From: Methanobacterium sp.
GTDB lineage: Archaea > Methanobacteriota > Methanobacteria > Methanobacteriales > Methanobacteriaceae
Reading direction: 5' to 3'
NCBI GenBank assembly: GCA_019084405.1
Contig: JAHRFX010000006.1
Span: 1-56,356 of the forward strand
DNA: 56,356 nt
Shown: piece by piece, positions 43,116 through 54,066 of the stretch
Layout: the number at the start of each line of letters is the position of its first letter
How positions within the stretch are numbered: position 1 is the first letter of the stretch
The notes under the pieces: generated by a model
Told to the model about the DNA's origin: nothing
Seen by the model: the letters and a program-made list of their open reading frames with translations, nothing else
The model's database searches: none
Made by a program: the position numbers and the translations under genes

Positions 43116-43288
43116 GCAATCACCTTAATAAAAATTTGATATAATAATTATTGGTAAGTCCAGATAGAAATATGATTAAATCATATGTGCTACTCTCTTA
43201 ATTATAAATTATATGGTATAATATTATCCTGGTTTTTAAGTTGATTCCCCTGATGAATTTAATTAAAAAAAATAATTTTTAGTTAAGT

Positions 43289-44077
43289 TTATCCCCGCCG
43301 GGGCATATCTTTTTTCCACATCTCCTCAAATACCTGAGCATAATTTTGGGCTATTTCCTTATACTGATTCCATACCCCAATAGAACTTACCGGTACCGCC
43401 TGGTTATCTTCTGGAGAGAACCTGGAAAAGATTAACATCATTTCCTCTCCATCCCGTACAATCATCTTAACAAAGGGTATCTGATAGGTTCTAACTTCCG
43501 CCAAAATCCCGGAGAGTTCCTGGGCCATATCAACCTTCTGATGATCAAGCATGGTATGGGGAGCAGCCATTATTCTGGTTAAAACCCCTTTTTTAGCTGC
43601 CTGGTTAATTTTTTCAGTTAATAGTTCTATTTCGCCTTTAAACATGAACCCTGCCCGGATATTTATGTTTTGTTTAGCCCTGGAAATAATTTCCAGTTCC
43701 TTTTTTATAATCTTCTCTGGTCCATGTATGAGCCAGATAGGGGCCGGTAGCTGGGAAATCTGGCTTTCGTATATGGCTGTTAGTTCTCTTTCTGCCTCAT
43801 TCATATCTTCCAGTAGTCTTTTTTTATTCCTCTGGAATACCTCCAGAGGGGGTACCACTGAATATTTTAAAGGTCTGCCCCTTTCAATTTCCACAAAACC
43901 TTTTTTAGCCATTTCTTTTAGTATATCATAAATTCGGGATCGAGGCACCTTGGACTGGAGGCTTATCTCGGTGGCAGTTCCAGAAATCATGGAGGTGAGT
44001 GCCAGGTAGGTACGGGTCTGGTAGTCATTTAATCCCATTATCTGCAGTGCATTCCATGTTTTTTTATCTACTGACAT
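43289..44077 (-). CDS. TrmB family transcriptional regulator
   Basis: A 262-residue archaeal TrmB-type regulator. Residues 10-80 are a winged helix (GLNDYQTRTYLALT, then VPRSRIYDILKEMAKKGFVE). A coiled linker and a C-terminal phospholipase-D-like effector domain follow (PAPIWLIHGPEKIIKKELEII). TrmB proteins often sense sugars and control transport or central carbon genes, but the ligand here is unknown. It is divergent from the rubredoxin-hcp genes (185-bp gap), so regulating them is plausible. AAAGGAGATTAAA precedes ATG 44077. Confidence 0.8.
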   Translation of the reverse strand: MSVDKKTWNALQIMGLNDYQTRTYLALTSMISGTATEISLQSKVPRSRIYDILKEMAKKGFVEIERGRPLKYSVVPPLEVFQRNKKRLLEDMNEAERELTAIYESQISQLPAPIWLIHGPEKIIKKELEIISRAKQNINIRAGFMFKGEIELLTEKINQAAKKGVLTRIMAAPHTMLDHQKVDMAQELSGILAEVRTYQIPFVKMIVRDGEEMMLIFSRFSPEDNQAVPVSSIGVWNQYKEIAQNYAQVFEEMWKKDMPRRG

Positions 44078-44262
44078 TTTAATCTCCTTTTAGTCATTGA
44101 AGTTCCCCATTTTTTTTAAAATTTTAAATTATTTTCAAATCCCTTATTTTTAGTAAAAATATCCCTTCCATTATTTGTTTTATTTTATACTCTATTAGTG
44201 ACAAAAATTATTTATAGTTTGCTGTTTACATGTTATAATAGGGAAAAATGTGGAGGCATTTC

Positions 44263-44418
44263 ATGAAATATAGGTGCATTGTATGCGCATACATCTACAA
44301 TCCCCAGGACGGGGATCCTGAGTCTGGAATCAAACCAGGCACCTCATTTGAGGATTTACCGGATGATTGGCTTTGTCCCTTATGTCTGGTAGGGAAAGAT
44401 CAGTTCGAACCATGCTAA
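44263..44418 (+). CDS. Rubredoxin
   Basis: A 51-residue protein with the two rubredoxin knuckles: YRCIVCAYIYNPQDGDPESG and, 29 residues later, WLCPLCLVGKDQFEP. Four cysteines hold one iron. The GIKPGTSFEDLPDDW segment is also standard. Rubredoxins pass single electrons, often to superoxide- or peroxide-scavenging or NO/O2-reducing enzymes. It lies 94 bp before hcp on the same strand. TGTGGAGGCATTTC precedes ATG 44263, and a TATA-like ATTATTTATAG lies near 44207-44217. Confidence 0.92.
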   Translation: MKYRCIVCAYIYNPQDGDPESGIKPGTSFEDLPDDWLCPLCLVGKDQFEPC

Positions 44419-44512
44419 TAAATTTAAAAGAAGATTAAAATGAAGTTTTTAGATCACATACCTGCAAAAATCAAAAGGATGTAATAATCCTGAATTAGAT
44501 GGAGGAAATAAT

Positions 44513-45823
44513 ATGGAAAAAAAAGATGCTTTAGATATGTTCTGTTACCAGTGCTCCCAAACCGCCCGGGGTACGGGATGTACGGTGAGAGGAGTTTGTG
44601 GAAAAGAACCCACCGTGGCCCGATTGCAGGATAACCTGTTATTTGCCATAAAAGGAATATCTGCCTATCTATACCATGCCCGGGAACTGGGATACACCGA
44701 TGAAGAGGTGGACGCATTCCTGGAGCGGGGTTTCTACTCCACCTTAACCAATGTTAATTTCGACCCGGGCCGATTTGTGGAAATGGCAGTAGAAGCAGGA
44801 CACATGAATATAAAAACCATGGCTTTACTTAAAAAAGCCCATATTGAAACCTATGGTGAACCAGAACCCACCCAAGTACCGGTAGGAGCAGTTAAAGGTC
44901 CAGGGATTCTGGCCACCGGTCACAGTATGAAAGCTCTGGCTGAACTTTTAAAGCAAACCGAGGATAAGGGTATAAATGTTTACACCCACTCGGAACTTTT
45001 ACCGGCCCATGGATATCCGGAACTTAAAAAATATAAGCACCTGGTGGGTCAGCTGGGAGGGCCCTGGTTTGATCAAAGGCAAATCTTTTCCAAATATCCG
45101 GTGGCTATACTGGGAACCAGTAACTGCGTACTCCTTCCCCGGGACGAATACAAAGAAAGAATGTTCACCAGCGGAGTGGCCGAATTACCAGGAGTACAGC
45201 ATATAGAAGACTATGACTTCACCCCGGTAATTGAAAAGGCATTGGAACTGGGGGATCTGGAAGAAGAACCTCGAGATACTGTTTTAACCACTGGATTTGG
45301 AGCGTCAACCATCCTTTCTCTGGCACCCAAAATTAAGGAACTGGTGGAAGCTGGAAAAATTAAAAGATTTATTCTGGTGGGAGGCTGTGATTCCCCACTG
45401 GCCCAGGCCAAGTACTACACTGAATTTGTGGAAAAACTGCCAGAAGACGTGGTGGTCCTCACCCTGGCCTGTGGTAAATACCGTTTCAATGACATGGACT
45501 TAGGGGACATTGAAGGGGTGCCCCGGCTCATAGATGTAGGACAGTGTAACGACGCTATCGTGGCGGTGGATGTAGCAGTTGCTCTTACCGAACTATTTGG
45601 TGTGGAGTTAAATGAACTGCCACTCACCATTGTCTGCAGCTGGATGGAACAAAAAGCAGTGGCCATCTTATGGAGCCTGCTGGCCCTGGATATAAAGGGA
45701 ATTTACCTGGGACCCATACTGCCGGGATGGGCTAACGACGACATAATAAAAGTTCTGGTTGAAAATTACGACCTGCGCCCTATAGGTGACCCGGAAGAGG
45801 ATATAAAACAAATTCTAGGATGA
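44513..45823 (+). CDS. hcp: Hybrid cluster protein (hydroxylamine reductase-like)
   Basis: A 436-residue hybrid cluster protein, a Fe-S-O cluster enzyme that reduces NO or hydroxylamine in stress defence. The N-terminal cysteines CYQCSQTARGTGCTVRGVC bind the cubane cluster with C-x2-C spacing, as in anaerobes. Ligands of the hybrid cluster are visible in ATGHSMKAL, GTSNCVLLP, GGCDSPLAQ and CSWMEQKAVAILWSLLAL. It is shorter than the 540-residue enterobacterial form, which fits the short archaeal/clostridial class. GGAGGAAATAAT precedes ATG 44513. A strong hairpin terminator follows 17 bases after the stop. Confidence 0.93.
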   Translation: MEKKDALDMFCYQCSQTARGTGCTVRGVCGKEPTVARLQDNLLFAIKGISAYLYHARELGYTDEEVDAFLERGFYSTLTNVNFDPGRFVEMAVEAGHMNIKTMALLKKAHIETYGEPEPTQVPVGAVKGPGILATGHSMKALAELLKQTEDKGINVYTHSELLPAHGYPELKKYKHLVGQLGGPWFDQRQIFSKYPVAILGTSNCVLLPRDEYKERMFTSGVAELPGVQHIEDYDFTPVIEKALELGDLEEEPRDTVLTTGFGASTILSLAPKIKELVEAGKIKRFILVGGCDSPLAQAKYYTEFVEKLPEDVVVLTLACGKYRFNDMDLGDIEGVPRLIDVGQCNDAIVAVDVAVALTELFGVELNELPLTIVCSWMEQKAVAILWSLLALDIKGIYLGPILPGWANDDIIKVLVENYDLRPIGDPEEDIKQILG

Positions 45824-45839
45824 AAATATTTCACCTGAA

Positions 45840-45880
45840 TTAAGGCCCTTAGATACAGGGCCTTAAATTTCTTTTTTTTA
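45840..45880 (+). terminator. Terminator of rubredoxin-hcp
   Basis: TTAAGGCCCT and AGGGCCTTAA form a perfect 10-bp stem around TAGATAC (45840-45866), followed by a T-rich tract. It ends the hcp transcript before the cupin gene. Confidence 0.8.
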
Positions 45881-45950
45881 TTATGTAAATGTGATCAACT
45901 TCTGTTTTGCACTTGATCATTAACATTGAATCAGACAAGGAATGATTTAA

Positions 45951-46289
45951 ATGAAAGTCTTGGAACTGGAAAAGGTAGCTATATCAGATACACCTCATAA
46001 GGTGGATGTACGTAAATTATATGATACTGAAAATGCAGTGGCAGTACATATTACTCTAAAGCCAGGTGAATCACTAAAAAGACATATAACTCCCGTGGAT
46101 GTTTTTTTCTATGTCCTGGAAGGTAAGGGAATTGTGGAAATTGGAGAGGAAAAAAAAGAAGTTGGAAAAGACTGCTTAATTGAGAGTCCGGCCAACATAC
46201 TCCACTGCTGGTATAATGAAAGTCAGAAAGATCTTAGATTTCTAGTAGTAAAAGTCCCTCGACCAGTGAAAGACACGAGGATTATCTAA
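45951..46289 (+). CDS. Cupin domain protein
   Basis: A 112-residue single cupin. The two cupin motifs are visible: VAVHITLKPGESLKRHITP with the first His, and EVGKDCLIESPANILHCWYN with the second. The latter has the PANILH form of small metal-binding cupins. The metal and substrate are unknown. It is 11 bp upstream of the NapH-like gene and shares a general fold with the cupin at 47185, so the three likely work together. GGAATGATTTAA precedes the ATG. Confidence 0.75.
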   Translation: MKVLELEKVAISDTPHKVDVRKLYDTENAVAVHITLKPGESLKRHITPVDVFFYVLEGKGIVEIGEEKKEVGKDCLIESPANILHCWYNESQKDLRFLVVKVPRPVKDTRII

Positions 46290-46299
46290 AGGTCTTTTA

Positions 46300-47079
46300 A
46301 TGAAATTCAAATTAAAGTCTATAAAAAGAAAAATAGGTTTTCGCGGTCCAATCATGTTGATATTGGTACTGCTACTTCCTATTTTAATAATTATTTATTC
46401 CCCAGTGAAAATTATTATGGGTTCATTGAATGGATTGATGACATTTAGTTCTGTGGTTTTCCTTTTATGGATGATATCGGCATTATTTATAGGTCGAGGA
46501 GGATCATGTGGTTATCTATGTCCTTACGGAGCATTATCAGAAGTAATGGGGGGATGGTTAATGAATAAAAAAGCCCGCTCCCCTCTTGCATCAAAAATTA
46601 AATATTTATCTTTTGCAGGTTTTTTAGCGCTAATAATATATTCAAGAAGAGTAATTGAGGGTAATAATGGTTTTGATCCCTTTTTAATAAGTGATCAAGT
46701 TAATTTTTTAAATATAAATAGTTATGGGATTATGCTTATGGTTATATCTTTTATGATGGTGGTCGGAATATCCAGCATAGCCGGAAATAGGGCATTTTGT
46801 CGTTATCTATGTCCACAGGCAATTTTTTTATATATTGCCCAGAAAGTTTCCAGAATAATTAAAATACCTTCTTTGAACTTAAAAGCAGACCCTGGAAAAT
46901 GTGACAGTTGCCAGCGCTGTAATTGGGTCTGTCCCATGGGGCTAGAGATGATGGAACTGGTAAAAGAAATGGAAGATGAACATCTTATTAGTCATTCTGA
47001 TTGTATATCTTGTGGTGATTGTATTCGGGACTGTAAAAAAGGTTCTATTAGATATTCCTTTGGTATTCCCCGAGGATAA
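46300..47079 (+). CDS. NapH/YccM-like membrane protein with 4Fe-4S clusters
   Basis: A 259-residue integral membrane iron-sulfur protein. Hydrophobic helices near residues 18-36, 46-64, 100-113 and 146-164 carry the NapH-type cytoplasmic motifs GGSCGYLCPYGAL and AFCRYLCPQAIF. A C-terminal soluble part has two ferredoxin motifs, CDSCQRCNWVCPMG and CISCGDCIRDCKKG. Such proteins move electrons between a membrane quinol or carrier and a partner. Methanobacteriales lack a quinone pool, so the electron donor here is unclear. Ten bases separate it from the cupin before it. It lies in a stress-type redox group with rubredoxin and hcp. Confidence 0.78.
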   Translation: MKFKLKSIKRKIGFRGPIMLILVLLLPILIIIYSPVKIIMGSLNGLMTFSSVVFLLWMISALFIGRGGSCGYLCPYGALSEVMGGWLMNKKARSPLASKIKYLSFAGFLALIIYSRRVIEGNNGFDPFLISDQVNFLNINSYGIMLMVISFMMVVGISSIAGNRAFCRYLCPQAIFLYIAQKVSRIIKIPSLNLKADPGKCDSCQRCNWVCPMGLEMMELVKEMEDEHLISHSDCISCGDCIRDCKKGSIRYSFGIPRG

Positions 47080-47184
47080 GTGAAGAAATACACTTTTAGT
47101 ATAAATTTTATTCAATTTAAGATAATATGAAGATTGATATAGTCTAAGCAAGAAAAGATAATTAAGAATATTGTAGGTGATTAA

Positions 47185-47508
47185 ATGAAGGATGATTTAA
47201 AATCCAAAGTATTGGCAATTGAAGAATTAATTGACTATCAACCCGGAGCGGTGGTTAGTAGGGAAATTATAAGAAAAGAAACAGGTACGGTGACCATTTT
47301 TGCCTTTGATAAAGGAGAGGGCTTAAGTGAACACACCGCCCCCTTTGATGCTATGGTACAGATTGTGGATGGAGAAGCAGAAATAACCATATCTGGTAAA
47401 AAGAATCTCCTTAAAAAAGGGGATATGATTATCATGCCTGCAAATGAACCCCATGCCCTGCATGCAGTAGAAAAATATAAGATGATTTTGACCATGATCC
47501 GGTCTTAA
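47185..47508 (+). CDS. Cupin domain protein
   Basis: A 107-residue cupin resembling the RemF/ChrR-like small cupins. Motifs: TIFAFDKGEGLSEHTAPFDA, in which the first His is present, and KKGDMIIMPANEPHALHAV with the second His pair. It may bind a metal and serve as sensor or enzyme; no specific reaction is known. It is separate from the preceding gene by 105 bp but in the same direction. GTAGGTGATTAA precedes the ATG. It is convergent with the MgtC-like gene, from which only 26 bp separate it. Confidence 0.75.
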   Translation: MKDDLKSKVLAIEELIDYQPGAVVSREIIRKETGTVTIFAFDKGEGLSEHTAPFDAMVQIVDGEAEITISGKKNLLKKGDMIIMPANEPHALHAVEKYKMILTMIRS

Positions 47509-47534
47509 AAATTATAAAATTTATTTTTTTTGGA

Positions 47535-48776
47535 TTAAATTAATATAACCGCCGCTATACCTGCGGTAACAATAACTGCAAATAGGATCCCTACATTCCT
47601 GGCAAAATGGCGGGTTCCCAGTAAGAGTGCAATGGCAAATTTAACCGCGGTATTGGATATGGTGGCCAGGGTTATGGCTGTAACAGCAGTATCTGATGAT
47701 AAAGTGGAACTTCGAGCTAAAAACGCCATGCTGATGGTAATGGCATCCACATCAGCCACCCCGGAAATTATACTGGCCAGATAAACACCCCTGCTACCCA
47801 GGTATATATTGGCAATTTTACTTAAAAATAAGATGGCAATAAATAAGGCTCCGAATATAAGGGCTGGTTTAAGGGTAAAGGGGTTATCCAGTTTGATTTT
47901 TGAATCAATTCCTTTAACTGTGGATCTGCGCCATACCAGCCAGCCCAGTAAAATACCCAGTACCCCCATTATGATCATAGGGGCGGCCAATGAAGGTGCC
48001 AGGGCAGGATTTATTACCAGTACTTCAAAGAAAACCCTTAAAAACATCATAGAACTGGCCACCACCGTGGCGAAAACACCTGCCCTTAATAGATAAGGTG
48101 ATTCTTTAACTCGGGCGGCCATGGCAGTTACCACCGCAGTGCTGGATACCAGTCCCCCGATAATCCCGGTAATCCCCAATCCCCGCTGGGGTCCCAGAAA
48201 CCTCATGGCAATATATCCGGCATAGCTGATTCCAGATATAAATACCGCCATTAGCCAGGCCTGGTACGGGTTAAAAACATCCCAGGGTCCCAGGGTCTCA
48301 TTGGGAAGCAGGGGCAAAATAACAAAGGCTATGATTAAAAATTTCAGGGTATCAATCATTTCCTTTTCACTGATTTTTTGGGCCAGTTTATGTAAAACTG
48401 GTTTTAACGCCAGTAAGGTGGTTACCACAATGGCCAGTACTACTGAGAGTGTGTATCCTTCCTCATAGTAGCATAAAGCCCCTAATATAAATGTTAATAA
48501 TGCTGCCACCTCGGTGGTGAGACCTAAATCCTTGGTATCTTTTACAGTAAGCCAGTACCCCAGGCCAATCAATACTGAAAGTGCCATAAAGGCTACCAGG
48601 ATAAAATAAGGAAATGATTCTGAGAGATAGGCAGAAAGGATACCCCAGAGTGCTATTAAAATAAAGGTTCTTACACCTGCAAATTCTGTTTTAGTGGATT
48701 TCCTTTCCCTTTCAATTCCAATTAATGCCCCTATGGCCAGGGCAGTAATAAATTTTATAAAAAGGAGAGCATCCAT
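47535..48776 (-). CDS. MgtC/SapB family membrane protein with DUF4010 domain
   Basis: A 413-residue polytopic protein with about 12 helices. The first 140 residues match MgtC/SapB (ALAIGALIGIERERKSTKTE, GVRTFILIALWG), and the rest matches DUF4010 (GLVSSTAVVTAMAARVK, GVADVDAITISMA). The conserved short acidic and basic residues of MgtC (GIERER) are present. MgtC proteins affect magnesium homeostasis or ATPase activity in bacteria, but the fused archaeal form has no known role. An upstream TTG at 48797 would add seven residues (KLIYLH); neither start has a good ribosome binding site. The 195-bp gap to ilvD holds no gene. Confidence 0.8.
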   Translation of the reverse strand: MDALLFIKFITALAIGALIGIERERKSTKTEFAGVRTFILIALWGILSAYLSESFPYFILVAFMALSVLIGLGYWLTVKDTKDLGLTTEVAALLTFILGALCYYEEGYTLSVVLAIVVTTLLALKPVLHKLAQKISEKEMIDTLKFLIIAFVILPLLPNETLGPWDVFNPYQAWLMAVFISGISYAGYIAMRFLGPQRGLGITGIIGGLVSSTAVVTAMAARVKESPYLLRAGVFATVVASSMMFLRVFFEVLVINPALAPSLAAPMIIMGVLGILLGWLVWRRSTVKGIDSKIKLDNPFTLKPALIFGALFIAILFLSKIANIYLGSRGVYLASIISGVADVDAITISMAFLARSSTLSSDTAVTAITLATISNTAVKFAIALLLGTRHFARNVGILFAVIVTAGIAAVILI

Positions 48777-48971
48777 GTGTAAATATATAAGTTTCAACTA
48801 TTAAATAATATTCAAAAAGGATTATAAAAAGTAATATTAATTTCAAAGTAAAAAGTATTAAATATAAGATGGTGAGATAATAATCTGTAATGGACTTAAA
48901 TTATAAAATATTATATCCACCATTACTGGAATCTCCAATTACATTAATGATATTTAATCAGGGTGATTTAA

Positions 48972-50627
48972 ATGAGAAGTGATAATATTAAAAAAGGACT
49001 CCAAAGGGCCCCTCACCGATCCTTGTTAAGGGCCTGTGGTGTGGTTGATGAGGACATGGAAAAACCATTTATTGGAATAGCCAATAGTTTTACCGACATT
49101 GTCCCGGGGCACATCCACCTTAGAGAACTGGCTGAAGCAGTTAAAGGAGGTATAGACCAGGCCGGAGGTGTTGCATTTGAATTCAACACCATGGCCATCT
49201 GTGATGGTATTGCCATGAACCATGCCGGGATGCGTTTTTCACTGCCCTCCCGGGAAATAATTGCCGATACCGTGGAAAGTATGGCCCAGGCCCATAGCCT
49301 GGATGGTCTGGTACTCTTACCTACCTGTGATAAAGTGGTGCCCGGGATGTTAATGGCTGCTGCCCGACTTGACATTCCCTGTATAGTGGTTACCGGAGGC
49401 CCCATGCTTCCTGGTAAATTCAAAGGAAAGTCAGTGGATCTCATCAATGTTTACGAGGGAGTGGGTGCGGTAACAGCAGGTAAGATGAGTCAGGAAGAAT
49501 TGGATGAACTGGAACGTTGTGCCTGTCCTGGAGCCGGATCATGTGCTGGTTTATTTACCGCCAACACCATGGCCTGTCTAACTGAAGGTCTGGGAATGAG
49601 TCTGCCTGATTGTGCCACCACACACGCAGTGGATGCGCAAAAAATGAGGATAGCCCGATCTTCCGGGGCCCGGATTGTGGAAATGATTGCTGAAGACCTC
49701 ACACCCTCAAAAATAATGAATCAAACTGCTTTTGAAAATGCAGTGGCCCTGGACATGGCCTTAGGTGGTTCCAGTAACACTGCACTACATATACCTGCCA
49801 TAGCCAGTGAACTGGAGGATAAGGGAGTCAAAGTGGATCTATCCCTTTTTGATAAGATGAGTAAAAAAATACCCCACCTCACCCCTATTAGTCCTGCCGG
49901 TGAGCATATGATTATCGACCTGCACCAGGCCGGAGGAATACCCGCTGTTTTAAAAGTGCTGGAAAGTAAACTGGACCTGGAAACCATCACCTGTACAGGT
50001 AAAACCCTCCAGGAAAATATTAAAACCGCAGAAGTTAGAGACGAAAGTGTTATAAGACCTTTAGATAATCCTTTCCATAGAGAAGGAGGTATTGCAGTTT
50101 TAAAAGGTAACCTGGCACCAGATGGATCTGTGGTAAAACAAGGTGCGGTTTCAGAAGATATGATGACCCATAGTGGACCTGCCCGAGTATTTGAATCAGA
50201 AGAAGATTGCGTGGAAGCCATATTCCAGGGAAAAATCAAAGAAGGCGACGTTATTGTTATCCGGTATGAAGGTCCCCGGGGTGGTCCTGGAATGAGAGAG
50301 ATGTTGAATCCTACTTCAGCCATATCTGGAATGGGGATTCAGTCCGTGGCCCTTATTACCGATGGCCGGTTTTCAGGAGGTACCAGGGGGCCGTGTATCG
50401 GGCATGTTTCTCCCGAGGCCATGGCCGATGGACCCCTGGCTGCAGTTAGAGAGGGAGACATGATACATATAGATATCCCTGCCAGACTGTTAGAAATAGA
50501 ACTATCACCCCAAGAGATTGAAGATAGGATTGCATCCTCCCAAAAACCTCACCGGGAATTAAAGGGTTGGTTAGCACGATACCAGAAACTGGCCACCTCA
50601 GCTGACAAGGGAGCTATTTTAAGGTAA
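48972..50627 (+). CDS. ilvD: Dihydroxy-acid dehydratase
   Basis: Catalyses dehydration of dihydroxyisovalerate and dihydroxymethylvalerate in branched-chain amino acid synthesis. The cluster cysteines are visible in FNTMAICDGIAMNHAGM, LPTCDKVVPGMLMAA and CACPGAGSCAGLFTANTM. The C-terminal GPRGGPGMREMLNPTSAI and GRFSGGTRGPCIGHVSPEA are also typical. Length 551 residues, normal for the archaeal enzyme. The start GGGTGATTTAAATG is clear. The signal peptidase gene follows in the same direction 35 bp later; co-transcription is likely but functionally unrelated. Confidence 0.96.
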   Translation: MRSDNIKKGLQRAPHRSLLRACGVVDEDMEKPFIGIANSFTDIVPGHIHLRELAEAVKGGIDQAGGVAFEFNTMAICDGIAMNHAGMRFSLPSREIIADTVESMAQAHSLDGLVLLPTCDKVVPGMLMAAARLDIPCIVVTGGPMLPGKFKGKSVDLINVYEGVGAVTAGKMSQEELDELERCACPGAGSCAGLFTANTMACLTEGLGMSLPDCATTHAVDAQKMRIARSSGARIVEMIAEDLTPSKIMNQTAFENAVALDMALGGSSNTALHIPAIASELEDKGVKVDLSLFDKMSKKIPHLTPISPAGEHMIIDLHQAGGIPAVLKVLESKLDLETITCTGKTLQENIKTAEVRDESVIRPLDNPFHREGGIAVLKGNLAPDGSVVKQGAVSEDMMTHSGPARVFESEEDCVEAIFQGKIKEGDVIVIRYEGPRGGPGMREMLNPTSAISGMGIQSVALITDGRFSGGTRGPCIGHVSPEAMADGPLAAVREGDMIHIDIPARLLEIELSPQEIEDRIASSQKPHRELKGWLARYQKLATSADKGAILR

Positions 50628-50662
50628 TATTTACGGATCTAGAAGTCCAAAAAGGTGAATCA

Positions 50663-51088
50663 ATGAACATCAGCCGGGAAATAATCATTTATATAATCAT
50701 AATAGTGGTGGGTATAATTGCCGCCCATCACATGAATGTAGTGGTATCCGGGAGCATGGAGCCGGTTTTCCACCGGGGAGACATCGTAATTATCCAGAAA
50801 ACTAACTTCCTTGGAATCCAGGAATTTGATCCTGCACAACTAGATGTAGGGGAAATAGTGATTTATAATGCCACCTGGTTCCCTGAACCAGTTATACACC
50901 GTATAATAGATGTGAGAACCGATGCAGATGGGAGAAAATTTTATGTGACCCAGGGAGATAATAACCCCACCCCTGATCAGGGCCCGGTATATCCCGAACA
51001 GGTTAAATCCCGGGTGATAGCCATTGGTAATCAACCTGTATTCTTACCTAGAATCGGATACCTTACCCTGTGGATTAGAGGATTATGA
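50663..51088 (+). CDS. Archaeal-type signal peptidase I
   Basis: A 141-residue membrane-bound serine protease that removes signal peptides. One N-terminal helix (residues 6-24) anchors it. The catalytic Ser is in VVSGSMEPVFHRGD, and the second conserved site is VIHRIIDV, in which His replaces the Lys of bacterial enzymes, as in Sec11 and other archaeal forms. The third box is YVTQGDNNPTPDQGPV. Secreted proteins in this window, such as the CobN-like protein, are likely clients. AAAGGTGAATCA precedes ATG 50663. Confidence 0.88.
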   Translation: MNISREIIIYIIIIVVGIIAAHHMNVVVSGSMEPVFHRGDIVIIQKTNFLGIQEFDPAQLDVGEIVIYNATWFPEPVIHRIIDVRTDADGRKFYVTQGDNNPTPDQGPVYPEQVKSRVIAIGNQPVFLPRIGYLTLWIRGL

Positions 51089-51188
51089 ATTTCTAATCCC
51101 CCTATTTATTTATCACGCATTTTGCTACTGGTTTTAAAATTAATTTCAATTTTACAGATAATACTTTAAATTTTTATAATGTGAAACT

Positions 51189-52907
<1,719 letters not shown>

Positions 52908-53007
52908 TATAAAAAGGGATTTATTTTAGTATTTTTATTAAAAATTAAGTATATTTAAGGGGATTAAAAAAAGATTTTTAAAAATATCCCTCTTATTTTA
53001 TAAGAAA

Positions 53008-53910
53008 TTACTTTAAAAAGGAATACAAAACCGCCTTTTGAGCATGCAATCGGTTTTCGGCCTGATCCCATACCACTGACTGGGGGCCGTCAATTACTTC
53101 TGCTGTGGTTTCTTGACCCCGAATGGCGGGAAGGCAATGCATGAAAATAGCATCTTCTCTTGCCATGGACATCAATTCCTCATTAACCTGATATGGTTTA
53201 AAAGATTCGATCCGTTCTTTTATCTGGGATTCATCCCCCATGCTCACCCAGACATCGGTATAGATCACATCTGCATCAGTTACTGCAGATTTTATATCCG
53301 GAGTTATCTCCAGATGGGCCCCTGATTCCAAGGCCATGCTGGTGGCTTTTTTTATTATTTCACCCGAAGGTTCATAACCCACAGGACAGGCCACCGTCAT
53401 ATCCATCCCTAAAATAGCACAGATTAAAAGCAGAGAATTGCAAACATTGTTCCCATCTCCTGCAAATACTATTTTGCCCTTAAAATTTCCTTTATGTTCT
53501 TTGATGGTCTGCATGTCTGCCAGGGCCTGGCAAGGATGTTCCAGGTCAGTTAAGCCATTTATAACCGGCACAGTTGAATTTTTAGCTAATTCTATTACAT
53601 CCGTGTGCTTACTGGCTCGTATCATTATTCCATCCACATAGCGACTCATGGCCCGGGCCGTATCTGAGATGGGCTCCCCTCTACCAATCTGCAAATCATC
53701 AGTGGACAGGTAGAGTCCGGTGCCTCCTAACTGATTCATCCCCACTTCAAAAGAAATTCGGGTGCGGGTAGAGGATTTCTCAAATATCATGGCCAGGGTC
53801 TTTCCCTGTAATGGATTTTCTTCCATCTGGTTTTTTTTAAATTTATCTGCTATTTCCAGTAACGGTGAAACTTGATGCTGAATATCGCAAATCGATAAAA
53901 GATGTTTCAT
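53008..53910 (-). CDS. argF: Ornithine carbamoyltransferase
   Basis: Transfers carbamoyl from carbamoyl phosphate to ornithine, forming citrulline for arginine synthesis. The carbamoyl phosphate motif is FEKSSTRTRISFEVG, the ornithine-side motifs are HPCQALADMQTI and FMHCLPAIRG, and the catalytic Cys is in that last motif. Length 300 residues, normal for an OTCase trimer subunit. The ribosome binding site TTTGGAGATGGAATTTAA is in front of ATG 53910. It is next to argS only by orientation and not by an operon. The 156 bp upstream of it hold no gene. Confidence 0.95.
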   Translation of the reverse strand: MKHLLSICDIQHQVSPLLEIADKFKKNQMEENPLQGKTLAMIFEKSSTRTRISFEVGMNQLGGTGLYLSTDDLQIGRGEPISDTARAMSRYVDGIMIRASKHTDVIELAKNSTVPVINGLTDLEHPCQALADMQTIKEHKGNFKGKIVFAGDGNNVCNSLLLICAILGMDMTVACPVGYEPSGEIIKKATSMALESGAHLEITPDIKSAVTDADVIYTDVWVSMGDESQIKERIESFKPYQVNEELMSMAREDAIFMHCLPAIRGQETTAEVIDGPQSVVWDQAENRLHAQKAVLYSFLK

Positions 53911-54066
53911 TTAAATTCCATCTCCAAATATAAAATATTTATTGATAATTGTAAGGAACATATAATAAATTATTATCCTATTCCAGGAATTGCTATAATG
54001 ATTATGCCGTCCGAGGACCGACTTAAAATAATTTTATTAATCCCCAAATTCATGTTTAAAAGCGTT

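Noticed and set aside
49721..50323. 200-residue leftward frame opposite ilvD
   Set aside because: Antisense shadow of a strongly conserved enzyme gene, with Ser/Pro-rich low-complexity translation.
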